Positions 52,664-61,240 of a DNA stretch of 64,000 nt are shown here, piece by piece (the stretch's first letter is position 1; each line of letters begins with the position of its first letter). This DNA is from Hyphomicrobiales bacterium (GTDB lineage: Bacteria > Pseudomonadota > Alphaproteobacteria > Rhizobiales > Rhizobiaceae): assembly GCA_021775415.1 (NCBI GenBank), contig JAJFHV010000016.1:1-64000 (forward strand). Direction: 5' to 3'. The position numbers and the translations under genes were made by a program. The notes beneath the pieces are model-generated. The model saw only the letters and a list, made by a program, of their open reading frames with translations. It was not told where the DNA came from and searched no databases.

Positions 52664-52682
52664 CGCCTGAGCAGGCGTTTTT
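52664..52682 (+). terminator. Leader terminator (candidate attenuator) before the methyltransferase gene
   Basis: CGCCT-GAGC-AGGCG followed by TTTTT lies 75 bases before the start codon and after the likely promoter. A short Arg-rich ORF of 29 codons (52631-52720, no good ribosome site) overlaps it. Together they look like a transcript leader that can stop early. Confidence 0.5.
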
Positions 52683-52757
52683 CTAGGAGTCAAAGGTGCA
52701 TGGAAATCCAAGGTTTATAACGATACCGGCCATATGTGCCGCTGAAAGGTTGAACAG

Positions 52758-53714
52758 ATGACACACACGATCGTCGCCTCCCACTCCCGGGAAGTAATCA
52801 TAGGTTTCGACCAGCCATTCTGCGTGATTGGTGAACGGATCAATCCAACTGGCCGCAAAAAGCTTGCTGCGGAAATGGTTGAGGGTAATTTCTCAACAGT
52901 TGAAAGCGATGCACTTGCCCAGGTTGCAGCTGGCGCCACAATTCTTGATGTTAATGCGGGCGTTACTGCGGTTGACCCCAACACAACCGAACCTCCCCTG
53001 TTGGTTAGAACCATCGAGATTGTTCAAGGGTTGGTCGATGTACCAATTTCAATTGATTCGTCAGTCACTTCAGCCATCGAAGCCGGTCTGAGAGTTGCAA
53101 AGGGGCGTCCCCTGGTAAACTCGGTCACAGGCGAACCCGAAAAACTCGAAGCAATCCTGCCGCTGATCAAGAAATACGACGTACCGGTGGTTGCCATATC
53201 CAACGATGAAACCGGCATCTCCGAAGACCCGGACGTACGTTTCGCCGTCGCCAAAAAGATTGTGGAACACGCTGCAGACTACGGCATCAAACCACACGAC
53301 ATCGTGGTTGATCCACTCGTCATGCCAATTGGCGCGATGGGGACTGCCGGTCAGCAGGTTTTCAGGCTTGTGCGTCGCCTTCGTGATGAACTCGGCGTGA
53401 ACACCACCTGCGGGCTTTCCAACATTTCGTTTGGCCTGCCGCATCGCCACGGCATCAATGCGGCCTTTATTCCAATGGTTATCGCCTCTGGCATGACCAG
53501 CGCCATCATGAACCCCTGCCGTCCGGCAGAAATGGAAGCTGTGCATGGCGCAAATGTTTTGAATGGTACGGACGAAAACTGTGCTAACTGGATTTCTATC
53601 TACCGGGACCACACGCCAGCTGCTGCAGGCCAACCCGCATCCGCAGTCAGCGCCGGTGGCGCCAAAGGTGGTCGTCGTGGCGGGCGTTCGGCACGCCGGG
53701 GAGTTGCCGCTTGA
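52758..53714 (+). CDS. Methyl-THF:corrinoid methyltransferase (MeTr family)
   Basis: The 318-residue protein has the pterin-binding barrel of methyl-THF methyltransferases: GERINPTGRKKL near residue 27, ISIDSSV, NSVTGE, and DPLVMPIG. In this cluster it should transfer the methyl from the corrinoid protein to THF. The last 20 residues are a Gly/Arg tail (GGAKGGRRGGRSARRG). The reductive activator gene starts 24 bases downstream, so they form an operon. No N-terminal extension is present. Confidence 0.9.
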   Translation: MTHTIVASHSREVIIGFDQPFCVIGERINPTGRKKLAAEMVEGNFSTVESDALAQVAAGATILDVNAGVTAVDPNTTEPPLLVRTIEIVQGLVDVPISIDSSVTSAIEAGLRVAKGRPLVNSVTGEPEKLEAILPLIKKYDVPVVAISNDETGISEDPDVRFAVAKKIVEHAADYGIKPHDIVVDPLVMPIGAMGTAGQQVFRLVRRLRDELGVNTTCGLSNISFGLPHRHGINAAFIPMVIASGMTSAIMNPCRPAEMEAVHGANVLNGTDENCANWISIYRDHTPAAAGQPASAVSAGGAKGGRRGGRSARRGVAA

Positions 53715-53738
53715 AGTTAATCACCGAGGAGGTGAAAT

Positions 53739-55772
53739 TTGACTGACCCCCTCGTCCTGTTCATGCCTTCCGGTAAACGTGGAAGGTTTGCCAAGGGCAC
53801 ACCAATTCTGGATGCCGCCAGAGAGCTTGGCGTATATGTGGAATCGGTGTGTGGTGGACGTGGCATCTGCGGCCGCTGTCAGGTTGAGGTACAGGAAGGC
53901 CAGTTTGCCAAACACGGCATCACTTCTTCCAACGAGCACATATCTGCTTTTGGCGCCAAAGAAACCCGCTACGCGGAAAAGCGCGACCTGAAAGATGGCC
54001 GTCGCCTCTCCTGCTCTTCAACCATTGAAGGCGACCTCGTTATCGACATCCCGCAGGATGTGCAGGTCAACGCACAGGTGGTGCGCAAGGTTGATGATGG
54101 CCGGTTCATTGAGCGCAATCCGGCTCTTACCCTGTGTTATGTCGAGATTGAAGAACCCGACATGCACAAGCCGCTTGGCGACCTGGATCGTGTAAAGCAG
54201 GCACTGGAGGATGATTGGGGCATTACTGACCTGATTGTCGACCATCACCTACTGACGGAAGTGCAAGGAATATTGCGCAAGGGCGACTGGAAAGTCACGG
54301 CCGCAATCCATCGCGATCTCGAAACCTCCCGTCCTTCTTTGATCGGGCTGTATCCGGGCCTCAAAAATGAAGCCTATGGCATCGCCTGTGACATCGGTTC
54401 AACAACAATTGCCATGCATCTGGTATCCCTGTTGTCCGGTTTGACCATTGCCTCTTCGGGCACTTCAAACCCGCAAATACGCTTCGGCGAAGATTTGATG
54501 AGCCGGGTCTCCTACGTGATGATGAACCCGGATGGTCGCGAAGGCATGACGGTCGCGGTTCGTGAGGCGCTCAACGGGTTGATTGCGAATGTATGCGAAG
54601 AATCCGGTGCCGACGTACACGATATTCTTGATATGGTTTTTGTCGGCAATCCGATCATGCACCACCTGTTTTTGGGAATTGACCCGACTGAACTTGGCGG
54701 CGCACCCTTTGCGCTTGCTGTATCCGGGTGTGTTCACACATGGGCCAGCGAACTCGATCTGGAAGTTTCTGAAGGCGCGCGCGTATATGTATTGCCCTGC
54801 ATCGCGGGCCACGTTGGTGCAGATGCGGCAGCCGTCACCCTTTGCGAGGGCCCACACCGTCAGGACAAGAAAATGCTTGTCGTCGACGTCGGCACCAATG
54901 CAGAGATTGTACTCGGTAGTTCTGAACGCACCGTCGCAGCATCCTCACCCACTGGTCCGGCGTTCGAGGGTGCCGAAATCTCCTGTGGGCAGCGCGCCGC
55001 GCCCGGCGCAATTGAGCGCGTACGAATTGACCCGGTCACACTGGAACCGAAGGTTCGCATCATCGGTGTCGAAAAATGGTCCGATGAAGAAGGTTTTGAG
55101 GAAAAATCCGAAAAACTTGGCGTCACCGGCGTATGCGGCTCCGCAATTATTGAAGTTGTCGCCGAAATGTTTCTGGCAGGCATTATTTCCGAAGACGGCG
55201 TGATTGACGGAACACTTGCCGCAAAATCAGACCGGATCATCGAGGACGGGCGTACATTCTCTTACGTGCTGTGGCGCGGTAAACAAGAGCTCACAATCAA
55301 GCAAACTGACGTGCGCGCAATCCAGCTGGCAAAGGCCGCCCTATATGCGGGCATCAAGCTGTTGATGGACAAACTGGAAATAACAGAAGTCGATTCAATC
55401 AGCTTCGCTGGCGCGTTTGGCACATTCATTGATCCAAAATACGCAATGGTCCTGGGCCTCATCCCTGATTGTGACCTGGAAAATGTCAAGGCCGTGGGCA
55501 ATGCCGCCGGTTATGGCGCAAAGATGGCACTGCTAAATCGTGACTATCGACGCGAGATTGAACAAACTGTCAGAAATATTGAAAAGATTGAAACCGCGCT
55601 GGAACCGGATTTTCAGGACCATTTCGTCAATGCAATGGCATTGCCCAACAAATCAGATGCGTTCCCGCAGCTTTCAAAGGTAGTGACACTCCCGGAAAAA
55701 CAGCAAGTGTCAGATGCAAATGCTGGAAACGAAGCGGGCGGCAGGCGCAGACGTCGGCGTTCCCGGGTATAG
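53739..55772 (+). CDS. Reductive activator of corrinoid (2Fe-2S plus ASKHA domain)
   Basis: The 677-residue protein is of the RACo type, which re-reduces cob(II)alamin to cob(I)alamin with ATP. The start is TTG with AGGAGGTG upstream. Cys38, Cys44 and Cys47 (VCGGRGICGRCQ) and a fourth near residue 92 hold the [2Fe-2S] cluster. A linker domain follows, and from about residue 210 the ASKHA ATPase fold (ACDIGSTTIAMHL, VVDVGTNAEIVL). The C-terminal residues are Arg-rich (GGRRRRRRSRV). Cobalamin in such methyltransferases is oxidised by accident, and this protein repairs it. Its presence argues for a working corrinoid system. Confidence 0.92.
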   Translation: MTDPLVLFMPSGKRGRFAKGTPILDAARELGVYVESVCGGRGICGRCQVEVQEGQFAKHGITSSNEHISAFGAKETRYAEKRDLKDGRRLSCSSTIEGDLVIDIPQDVQVNAQVVRKVDDGRFIERNPALTLCYVEIEEPDMHKPLGDLDRVKQALEDDWGITDLIVDHHLLTEVQGILRKGDWKVTAAIHRDLETSRPSLIGLYPGLKNEAYGIACDIGSTTIAMHLVSLLSGLTIASSGTSNPQIRFGEDLMSRVSYVMMNPDGREGMTVAVREALNGLIANVCEESGADVHDILDMVFVGNPIMHHLFLGIDPTELGGAPFALAVSGCVHTWASELDLEVSEGARVYVLPCIAGHVGADAAAVTLCEGPHRQDKKMLVVDVGTNAEIVLGSSERTVAASSPTGPAFEGAEISCGQRAAPGAIERVRIDPVTLEPKVRIIGVEKWSDEEGFEEKSEKLGVTGVCGSAIIEVVAEMFLAGIISEDGVIDGTLAAKSDRIIEDGRTFSYVLWRGKQELTIKQTDVRAIQLAKAALYAGIKLLMDKLEITEVDSISFAGAFGTFIDPKYAMVLGLIPDCDLENVKAVGNAAGYGAKMALLNRDYRREIEQTVRNIEKIETALEPDFQDHFVNAMALPNKSDAFPQLSKVVTLPEKQQVSDANAGNEAGGRRRRRRSRV

Positions 55773-55776
55773 AACA

Positions 55777-56661
55777 TTACCTTTGCGCAAAACTCGCGCG
55801 GATGTGATCTGCAGCTGCTCTGATCGATGCGGAAGGCTCTTCCCGCAACAATAATCCAAAAGTGTAACTCGGCAAAGTTGGTAGCTCGCAGGCCGGATTT
55901 ACTTCAATAATATCCCCGCCCAGCGAAGATGCCGGCAAGGGCGCAACAGCAAGATCAGCAAGCAATGCGGCTCTTTGCCCGGAAGTATGTGCGCTTTGAA
56001 AAGCAATCCTGTAAGCACGGCCAATGCGTTCAAGCCCTTCCAACCCAGCCTTGCGCCAGCTGCAATTTTCTTCCCAAACTGAAACCGGCAATGGATTTTG
56101 TTCTACTGCCACTCCTCCTTTAAGGGCGGCCCAAACAAGCCCCTCTTCCATAAGGACTTCCAGCCCCTCCGCACCTGGGCACTCGGAACCGCAAGTCAGT
56201 ATTGCCAGGTCAATTTGCCGGTTTTGAATACGGGCAATCAGATTGTCTGAATTGTCCACGACCACATTGACTGTCACACATGGATGACTGTCCGCGAATC
56301 GCCTCAACATGTTCGGCAAAAAGCGTTCCGCCACATCATCACCCGCCCCAAGCCGCACTTCTCCGGAAACATCTGGCATGATGAATCTCGAAATCATCTC
56401 CCGGTTGAGTGCCAGCAGGCGTCTTGCATGAGTGAGCAGAATTTCTCCATCCGCCGTCAGATTTACTGAACGCGAATCACGGGCAAAAACCGGCCTGCCA
56501 AGCAATTCTTCCATGCGCTTCACCTGCATGGAAACCGCAGACGGTGTACGGTGAACCACATCAGCTGCAGCACTGAAATTACCGGTCTCGGCAATCGCAA
56601 CCAGGGTCTTTAACAGATCTAACTCCAACAGCGGCGCTTGAATATTTTGTGGTGCATTCAT
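55777..56661 (-). CDS. LysR-type transcriptional regulator
   Basis: The 294-residue protein has the LysR helix-turn-helix (LLKTLVAIAETGNFSAAADVVHRTPSAVSMQ) and effector domain. The ATG at 56661 follows AGGAGC; an open frame extends 50 codons upstream but looks untranslated. It is convergent with the reductive activator gene and divergent from a DUF1127 gene. The Pro-rich PL motif is unlike the phosphonate LysR at 9.5 kb. What it controls is unclear: the adjacent DUF1127 gene or the methyl-transfer cluster. Confidence 0.88.
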   Translation of the reverse strand: MNAPQNIQAPLLELDLLKTLVAIAETGNFSAAADVVHRTPSAVSMQVKRMEELLGRPVFARDSRSVNLTADGEILLTHARRLLALNREMISRFIMPDVSGEVRLGAGDDVAERFLPNMLRRFADSHPCVTVNVVVDNSDNLIARIQNRQIDLAILTCGSECPGAEGLEVLMEEGLVWAALKGGVAVEQNPLPVSVWEENCSWRKAGLEGLERIGRAYRIAFQSAHTSGQRAALLADLAVAPLPASSLGGDIIEVNPACELPTLPSYTFGLLLREEPSASIRAAADHIRASFAQR

Positions 56662-56799
56662 TCTTATTGCTCCTATCTTACAATTATTTTGATAGATACG
56701 ATGAAAACTATTCGTTTGATTGAAGCATGAATTCTCCCCTATATCAAGGGCGAGACATTCGCGAAGTCTCCTGAACCCTAAAATTGAAGGAGACAAATC

Positions 56800-57096
56800 A
56801 TGCATACTCACACGATCCAGACCCCAAAATGCGTAGAGTCACAGGATTCCATCCATGCCTGGCTTTCTCAAAAAACCAACTACGCCATTGCCCGATTCAA
56901 TACATGGTCAAAAGCCCGCAAACAGCACCGTCTGAACCGGGAAGCGCTCCAGCACCTGACAAAATTGGATAACAGGATACTCAATGATATTGGCTTAACC
57001 CGCGCTGATGTTATCTGGGCAAGCGATCTGCCACTAAGCCAGAACGCAGCTCAGGAACTGGAGAATATTTCTAAAATGAATCGCCGTAGCAGGTAA
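56800..57096 (+). CDS. DUF1127 domain protein (second)
   Basis: The 98-residue protein has the DUF1127 pattern ALQHLTKLDNRILNDIGLTRADV and a C-terminal stretch similar to the first DUF1127 protein (LPLSQNAAQEL versus LPSDQNASLEL). The ATG follows GGAGACAAATC. The gene is divergent from the lysR gene and ends in a good terminator, so it is a single-gene unit. Confidence 0.82.
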   Translation: MHTHTIQTPKCVESQDSIHAWLSQKTNYAIARFNTWSKARKQHRLNREALQHLTKLDNRILNDIGLTRADVIWASDLPLSQNAAQELENISKMNRRSR

Positions 57097-57126
57097 ATCT
57101 GCACCCCTCCCCCGGTGGCGAATGAG

Positions 57127-57150
57127 ACCGGCGGAAGAAATTCCGCCGGT
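57127..57150 (+). terminator. Terminator after the second DUF1127 gene
   Basis: ACCGGCGGAA-GAAA-TTCCGCCGGT followed by TTCAATTT. Confidence 0.85.
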
Positions 57151-57284
57151 TTCAATTTAGGGTCTACAAATGAAAAATTAACCATCACCTTGCCACGCAT
57201 GGCCAAACTGGAATTCGTTAAGCAAAGACACACCATTTATGTGCCATATCTGCCCATCGCTACATTGGGGTAACGGACAAAGTT

Positions 57285-58238
57285 ATGGATTCGAGCAATA
57301 ACGCAATTCACTTTGATTTTGCAGACGGTAAAATATCTGGTGGCAATCTGATTGAGCGCGCGGGTCTCGAACTGATGCGGATTGCAGCCTGGATGACCCG
57401 GCCTGCCGACTTTTGCGGGTTTTCCTATGCGGCACGGATTGTCCGCACAATTCTACCAAGCGACCAGCCAATCCGGACACAGCTTTTAGACGACACTGTG
57501 TTTGAATTTCCCTATGGCGACGCCTATTGGAGCAGGCTTTTATACAATCGGGTCAGCTACTGTCCGGATATTGAGCGGTTTCTGGTAGCAATGCGAGACG
57601 TCGATTACCTCTTCATCGATTGTGGCGCGAACTACGGTTACATGTCCGCTATTGTTGCCAGCGACGCATATGGCAACAAGTCGGCAATTTCGATTGAAGC
57701 GGACCCGGATACATTCTCAATCCTTCAAAAGAATTCGGAAAACAACAACAACCGTTTTGAAACCCGCCATAACGCGGTTTTTTCAAAGAGCGGCGAAACA
57801 GTAAATTTGTACGGCGCAAAACATGAGGCCCGATCAATCATTCCCGACGAAGGTGGAACAACCGGTGGAATGGTCGAGACCCTGGCCCTGGATGATATTC
57901 CAAAGATGGGTAAAAAACCGATCATTTTGAAACTGGATGTTGAAGGTGTTGAAATCGAAGCCATGAAAGGTGCCCGCCGTTTGGCAAACACGGATTGCCT
58001 GGTGATCTTTGAAGACCACGGTTCAGACCCCACACATGAAGTTTCAAAATATTTCCTCGAAGATCTCAAGATGAAAATATTTTTATCCGGCGAGAATGCC
58101 TGCCGCGAAATCACATCACTCGATGAACTGGCCGCGATCAAGAAAAACAGCCGTGTAGGCTATGATTTTATCGCCACGAAAAGTGACTTCTGGCTTGATC
58201 ATATTGCCGGATATGGCATCGAAAAAATTGCCGACTAG
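57285..58238 (+). CDS. FkbM-family SAM-dependent methyltransferase
   Basis: The 317-residue protein has the SAM-binding pattern LFIDCGANYGYMSAIVASDA near residue 110, ISIEADPDTFSILQKN, and the FkbM feature ILKLDVEGVEIEAMKGA. FkbM methyltransferases O-methylate sugars and other hydroxyls. It is convergent with the TPR gene, overlapping by four bases. The gene is alone on this strand between terminated genes, so no pathway can be named. Surface glycans would be a possible target. Confidence 0.85.
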   Translation: MDSSNNAIHFDFADGKISGGNLIERAGLELMRIAAWMTRPADFCGFSYAARIVRTILPSDQPIRTQLLDDTVFEFPYGDAYWSRLLYNRVSYCPDIERFLVAMRDVDYLFIDCGANYGYMSAIVASDAYGNKSAISIEADPDTFSILQKNSENNNNRFETRHNAVFSKSGETVNLYGAKHEARSIIPDEGGTTGGMVETLALDDIPKMGKKPIILKLDVEGVEIEAMKGARRLANTDCLVIFEDHGSDPTHEVSKYFLEDLKMKIFLSGENACREITSLDELAAIKKNSRVGYDFIATKSDFWLDHIAGYGIEKIAD

Positions 58239-59767
58239 TTTCTGATTGGCACCACATCAAATGCTATGCACTGACGTTCCTCATCGGAATCAAACGGTAT
58301 GGTTCGGTGAAACAGCGATGAGGGAAACAAAACCAAATCGCCCGCTGAAGGAACATGCTCTTTTTCAGGAATATCCTGCTTGAGGATTGGATAGTCATAT
58401 CCGTGCAAGCTGAAAGCGATAGCCCCCTCATTACCGCTCATCTGCTCTGGAATTTTCAGATAAAACACGCCGCTGACCCAACCGCCAGCATGGATGTGTG
58501 GCCTTTGATGACCCGACTTCATCAGTTTTACCCGCCATCCGGACAGCGTGTAGTTCTTTGGAAAATCACCAACAATCCCATCCGCGGCATCATGAAACTC
58601 TTCGCGATACAACTCCAGCTTTGCGCGGACAATTGCTTCCAGGCGAGTAAACACTTCGCTCTCGAGAACCGGATCAAACAAATTGCCATGCGTTTGCAGG
58701 CCTCCCTGGGTCGTGTTTCGGTCCTGCACAACCGCTAAATCGTCTGCCGCTATCATCAAAGACTGAAGAAACTCAGTATTATAGCCGGGCTCTGATTGAG
58801 TATTGTAAATCGACACAAAATCCAGCGGACTTGTGCAGAATGGATGGGTGTTTTCGATCTCATATTGGTGGCTGACATAAGCACTCAAAGCTGATGCCCT
58901 GAGATTTCGCGGCTCCGCCTCGTTTATCGAAGCAAGTCTGTCCAGTAATTCCTGCCTTTTGCCTGCTTCAAGCAACGCTTCCATGGCCCGCACCCTGGAA
59001 TCAACCGTACCAACTTTGTCGAAGGCTTCGACCGCTTTTTCATACTCACCGTTCGCTTTGTATATAATCGCGAATTCATAATTGACTTCACGCATTTCCG
59101 GATCAAGTTTCAGCGCCGCATCAAAACATGAAAAGGCTTTGTCCGTTTTGCCAAGCTCCTTCAAAGTCATGCCGAGACTGTAATGGCCGGCTGCAAAACG
59201 CGGCTGCAGCAGGGTTAGTTTGGTAAGCCACTTTTCAGACTCTTCCAACCGCCCCAAATCTCTTAGCGCTGCACCCAGATTTCGAATTGCAGGCACAAAA
59301 TCCGGTTTGAGTTCAAGCGCCTTCTCGTAGTTTTCGACTGCTGCAATCTGCCGATTCAACTTCAGGTATGTAGCACCGAGATTGTTGAAAGCCTCGGCAA
59401 GATCCGGCTTTTGCCTGATTACATTTTCAAAATGACTGATTGCCTCATCCAACCGTTCGAGATTCATATACGCAATGGCAAGATTGTATTCACCGTCGAC
59501 AAAGTCAGGCTTTAACGCCAGCGCTTTCTCAAGCGTTATCACCGCGCCGGAAAAGTTCTCCTGGCTCAATTGCGCAGCGCTCATCAAATTATAAAGGATC
59601 AACGCTTCGGGAAATTTCTTGAGAAGTTTCTTTGCCTTGTTTGCGACCTCTCGATGTTGTCCGGCTTGCATCATGCCAATGAGGTTCTGCACTTCCACCT
59701 GAGAAGGCCCCGCAACAGTTCCCCCTTGCGAAACATGCATTCCTGGTCTTCCCTGACCTCGCGCCAT
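58235..59767 (-). CDS. TPR protein with C-terminal 2-oxoglutarate/Fe(II) oxygenase-like domain
   Basis: The 510-residue protein has about eight tetratricopeptide repeats in residues 60-280 (for example AEAFNNLGATYLKLNRQIAAVENYEKALELKPD). A C-terminal domain follows with RPHIHAGGWVSGVFYL and, later, FHRTIPFDSDEERQCIAFDV, like a 2OG-Fe(II) oxygenase with His/Asp-type ligands. TPR-oxygenase fusions of this kind are often near FkbM or glycosyl genes and are thought to hydroxylate peptides or sugars. I chose the ATG at 59767. The convergent FkbM gene overlaps by four bases. Confidence 0.78.
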   Translation of the reverse strand: MARGQGRPGMHVSQGGTVAGPSQVEVQNLIGMMQAGQHREVANKAKKLLKKFPEALILYNLMSAAQLSQENFSGAVITLEKALALKPDFVDGEYNLAIAYMNLERLDEAISHFENVIRQKPDLAEAFNNLGATYLKLNRQIAAVENYEKALELKPDFVPAIRNLGAALRDLGRLEESEKWLTKLTLLQPRFAAGHYSLGMTLKELGKTDKAFSCFDAALKLDPEMREVNYEFAIIYKANGEYEKAVEAFDKVGTVDSRVRAMEALLEAGKRQELLDRLASINEAEPRNLRASALSAYVSHQYEIENTHPFCTSPLDFVSIYNTQSEPGYNTEFLQSLMIAADDLAVVQDRNTTQGGLQTHGNLFDPVLESEVFTRLEAIVRAKLELYREEFHDAADGIVGDFPKNYTLSGWRVKLMKSGHQRPHIHAGGWVSGVFYLKIPEQMSGNEGAIAFSLHGYDYPILKQDIPEKEHVPSAGDLVLFPSSLFHRTIPFDSDEERQCIAFDVVPIRN

Positions 59768-60168
59768 CCTTAAGACCCTCTCATCCGTCCGCTCAAATTT
59801 CAGTAAATACACCCTATGGCTACAGACAATTTCTGCTGCAATCAAGAAAGGAGAACCTGCCCCAAATCTACTGCATCGCAACATTACCTTAGGTCACTTC
59901 AGGTCGCTATGGTGATGTTGATTGACAACAAATTCCCATCCAGCAACCCGGAACACCGGCTGGAGAGGAAATTTGCGGGATATGAGCAGGCGCCTTGTTA
60001 CGAAATATTTGACCTAATATTATTATTTATCTCATTGTTATTACTGAGTATTTTTAGATTTTACTACCACTGCATTAAAGTGCGATTTCAGCGCATTATC
60101 ACTTTTTCAGGGGCAGTGTGTTTTTTTATTGCAACATTTTTCGATTCTGTCAGTGTCGCTGGCAGGAC
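59768..60168. other. Divergent promoter region between TPR and GlxA-type genes
   Basis: Four hundred bases that must hold both promoters. A possible dyad, AAAGTGCG...CGCATTATCACTTT, lies near 60078-60108 and could be an AraC-type site. A 118-codon plus-strand frame (59816-60172) starts without a ribosome site and is not protein-like. I see no RNA gene. Confidence 0.4.
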
Positions 60169-61197
60169 ATGAAATTGCGGATTTTGGAAATGAATCAAAT
60201 CGATCTGCAGCACGACAAAGACAGAAGAATTGCTCAAACTGCCGGGCGTTCAATCGTATTTTATCTCGTGCCAAATTTTTCAATGATTGCTTTTGCAACT
60301 GCTATTGAGCCCCTGCGCATCGCAAATCGCATGCTGGGTGAAGAGTACTATCATTGGCGATTAAGTTCCATGGATGGAAATCCTGTATATGCCTCAAATG
60401 GTGTGGAGGTTGCCGTTACATCCAGCCTTGACCAGGAGCGGCATGCGTTATCCTCTTCCAGGCGCCCCTCCAACACCTTCTTCTGCTCCGGCCTGCAAGT
60501 CGAAAATGCAGTAAACAAATCGCTCTTTGCCTACATCCGCGAAAACAAGAATAGTGGTGTTACCATCGGTGGTCTTTGTACGGCCGCTTTTCTTCTGGCC
60601 GCCGCCGGCCTCCTGAAAGGCAAGCGTTGCGCAATTCACTGGGAAAACCTGCCGGGCTTTGCAGAGAACTTTCCCGACGTTGATGTATATGCCGATCTCT
60701 ATGAAATGGATGGCAACATCTGGACCTGCGCTGGCGGCACCGCCGCACTCGACATGATGTTGTCGATGGTCGAGAAAGATCTGGGTGAGGAGCTCGTGAA
60801 CCGGGTATGTGAGCAAGCGCTGACAGACCGGGTACGCAACCCGAATGATCGTCAACGGCTGCCCCTACGTGCCCGGCTTGGAGTTCAAAATGCCAAGGTA
60901 CTTTCTATCATTGAGTTTATGGAAGCAAACATTGCCGAACCCCTGCAATTGATAGAAATCGCAGAATTTGTTGGCCTCTCCCGCCGACAGATAGAGCGGT
61001 TGTTCCAGCAATATATGGGGCGCTCCCCTGCCCGCTACTACCTCGAAATCCGACTGGATCGTGCCCGGCACCTGCTCATGCAATCAACGATGGCCGTTGT
61101 CGATGTGGCGATAGCCTGCGGATTTGTTTCCGCTTCGCACTTTTCCAAGTGCTACCGTGAGATGTACGGAAAATCACCATTGCAGGAACGCAGTTAA
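60169..61197 (+). CDS. GlxA-family AraC-type regulator, GbdR-like
   Basis: The 342-residue protein joins an N-terminal DJ-1/PfpI-like amidase fold (LVPNFSMIAFATAIEPLRIANRMLG; GGLCTAAFLLAAAGL) with a C-terminal AraC helix-turn-helix (PLQLIEIAEFVGLSRRQIERLFQQYMGRSPARYYLEIRLDRARHLL). The opening strongly resembles GbdR, the glycine-betaine-responsive activator of pseudomonads. The convergent creatinase and the Rieske and corrinoid genes suggest a role in methylated amine catabolism. The start at 60169 is uncertain; the ATG at 60190 is equally possible. Confidence 0.85.
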   Translation: MKLRILEMNQIDLQHDKDRRIAQTAGRSIVFYLVPNFSMIAFATAIEPLRIANRMLGEEYYHWRLSSMDGNPVYASNGVEVAVTSSLDQERHALSSSRRPSNTFFCSGLQVENAVNKSLFAYIRENKNSGVTIGGLCTAAFLLAAAGLLKGKRCAIHWENLPGFAENFPDVDVYADLYEMDGNIWTCAGGTAALDMMLSMVEKDLGEELVNRVCEQALTDRVRNPNDRQRLPLRARLGVQNAKVLSIIEFMEANIAEPLQLIEIAEFVGLSRRQIERLFQQYMGRSPARYYLEIRLDRARHLLMQSTMAVVDVAIACGFVSASHFSKCYREMYGKSPLQERS

Positions 61198-61200
61198 GAA

Positions 61201-61230
61201 CAGCCCATCGCCGTTGCTGACGACGGGCTG
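61201..61230. terminator. Hairpin between convergent genes
   Basis: CAGCCCaTCG...CGAcGGGCTG forms an imperfect stem between the GlxA-like gene and creatinase; there is no clear T-run, so its role as a terminator is uncertain. Confidence 0.45.
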
Positions 61231-61240
61231 CAGAAGTCTC

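Noticed and set aside
52596-52757. SAM-II riboswitch before the methyl-THF methyltransferase gene
   Set aside because: A TAAAAAGG stretch resembles the end of SAM-II, but the required first stem and loop sequence are missing.
59816-60172. Plus-strand ORF of 118 codons before the GlxA-type gene
   Set aside because: No ribosome site, odd composition and overlap with the promoter region of the regulator.
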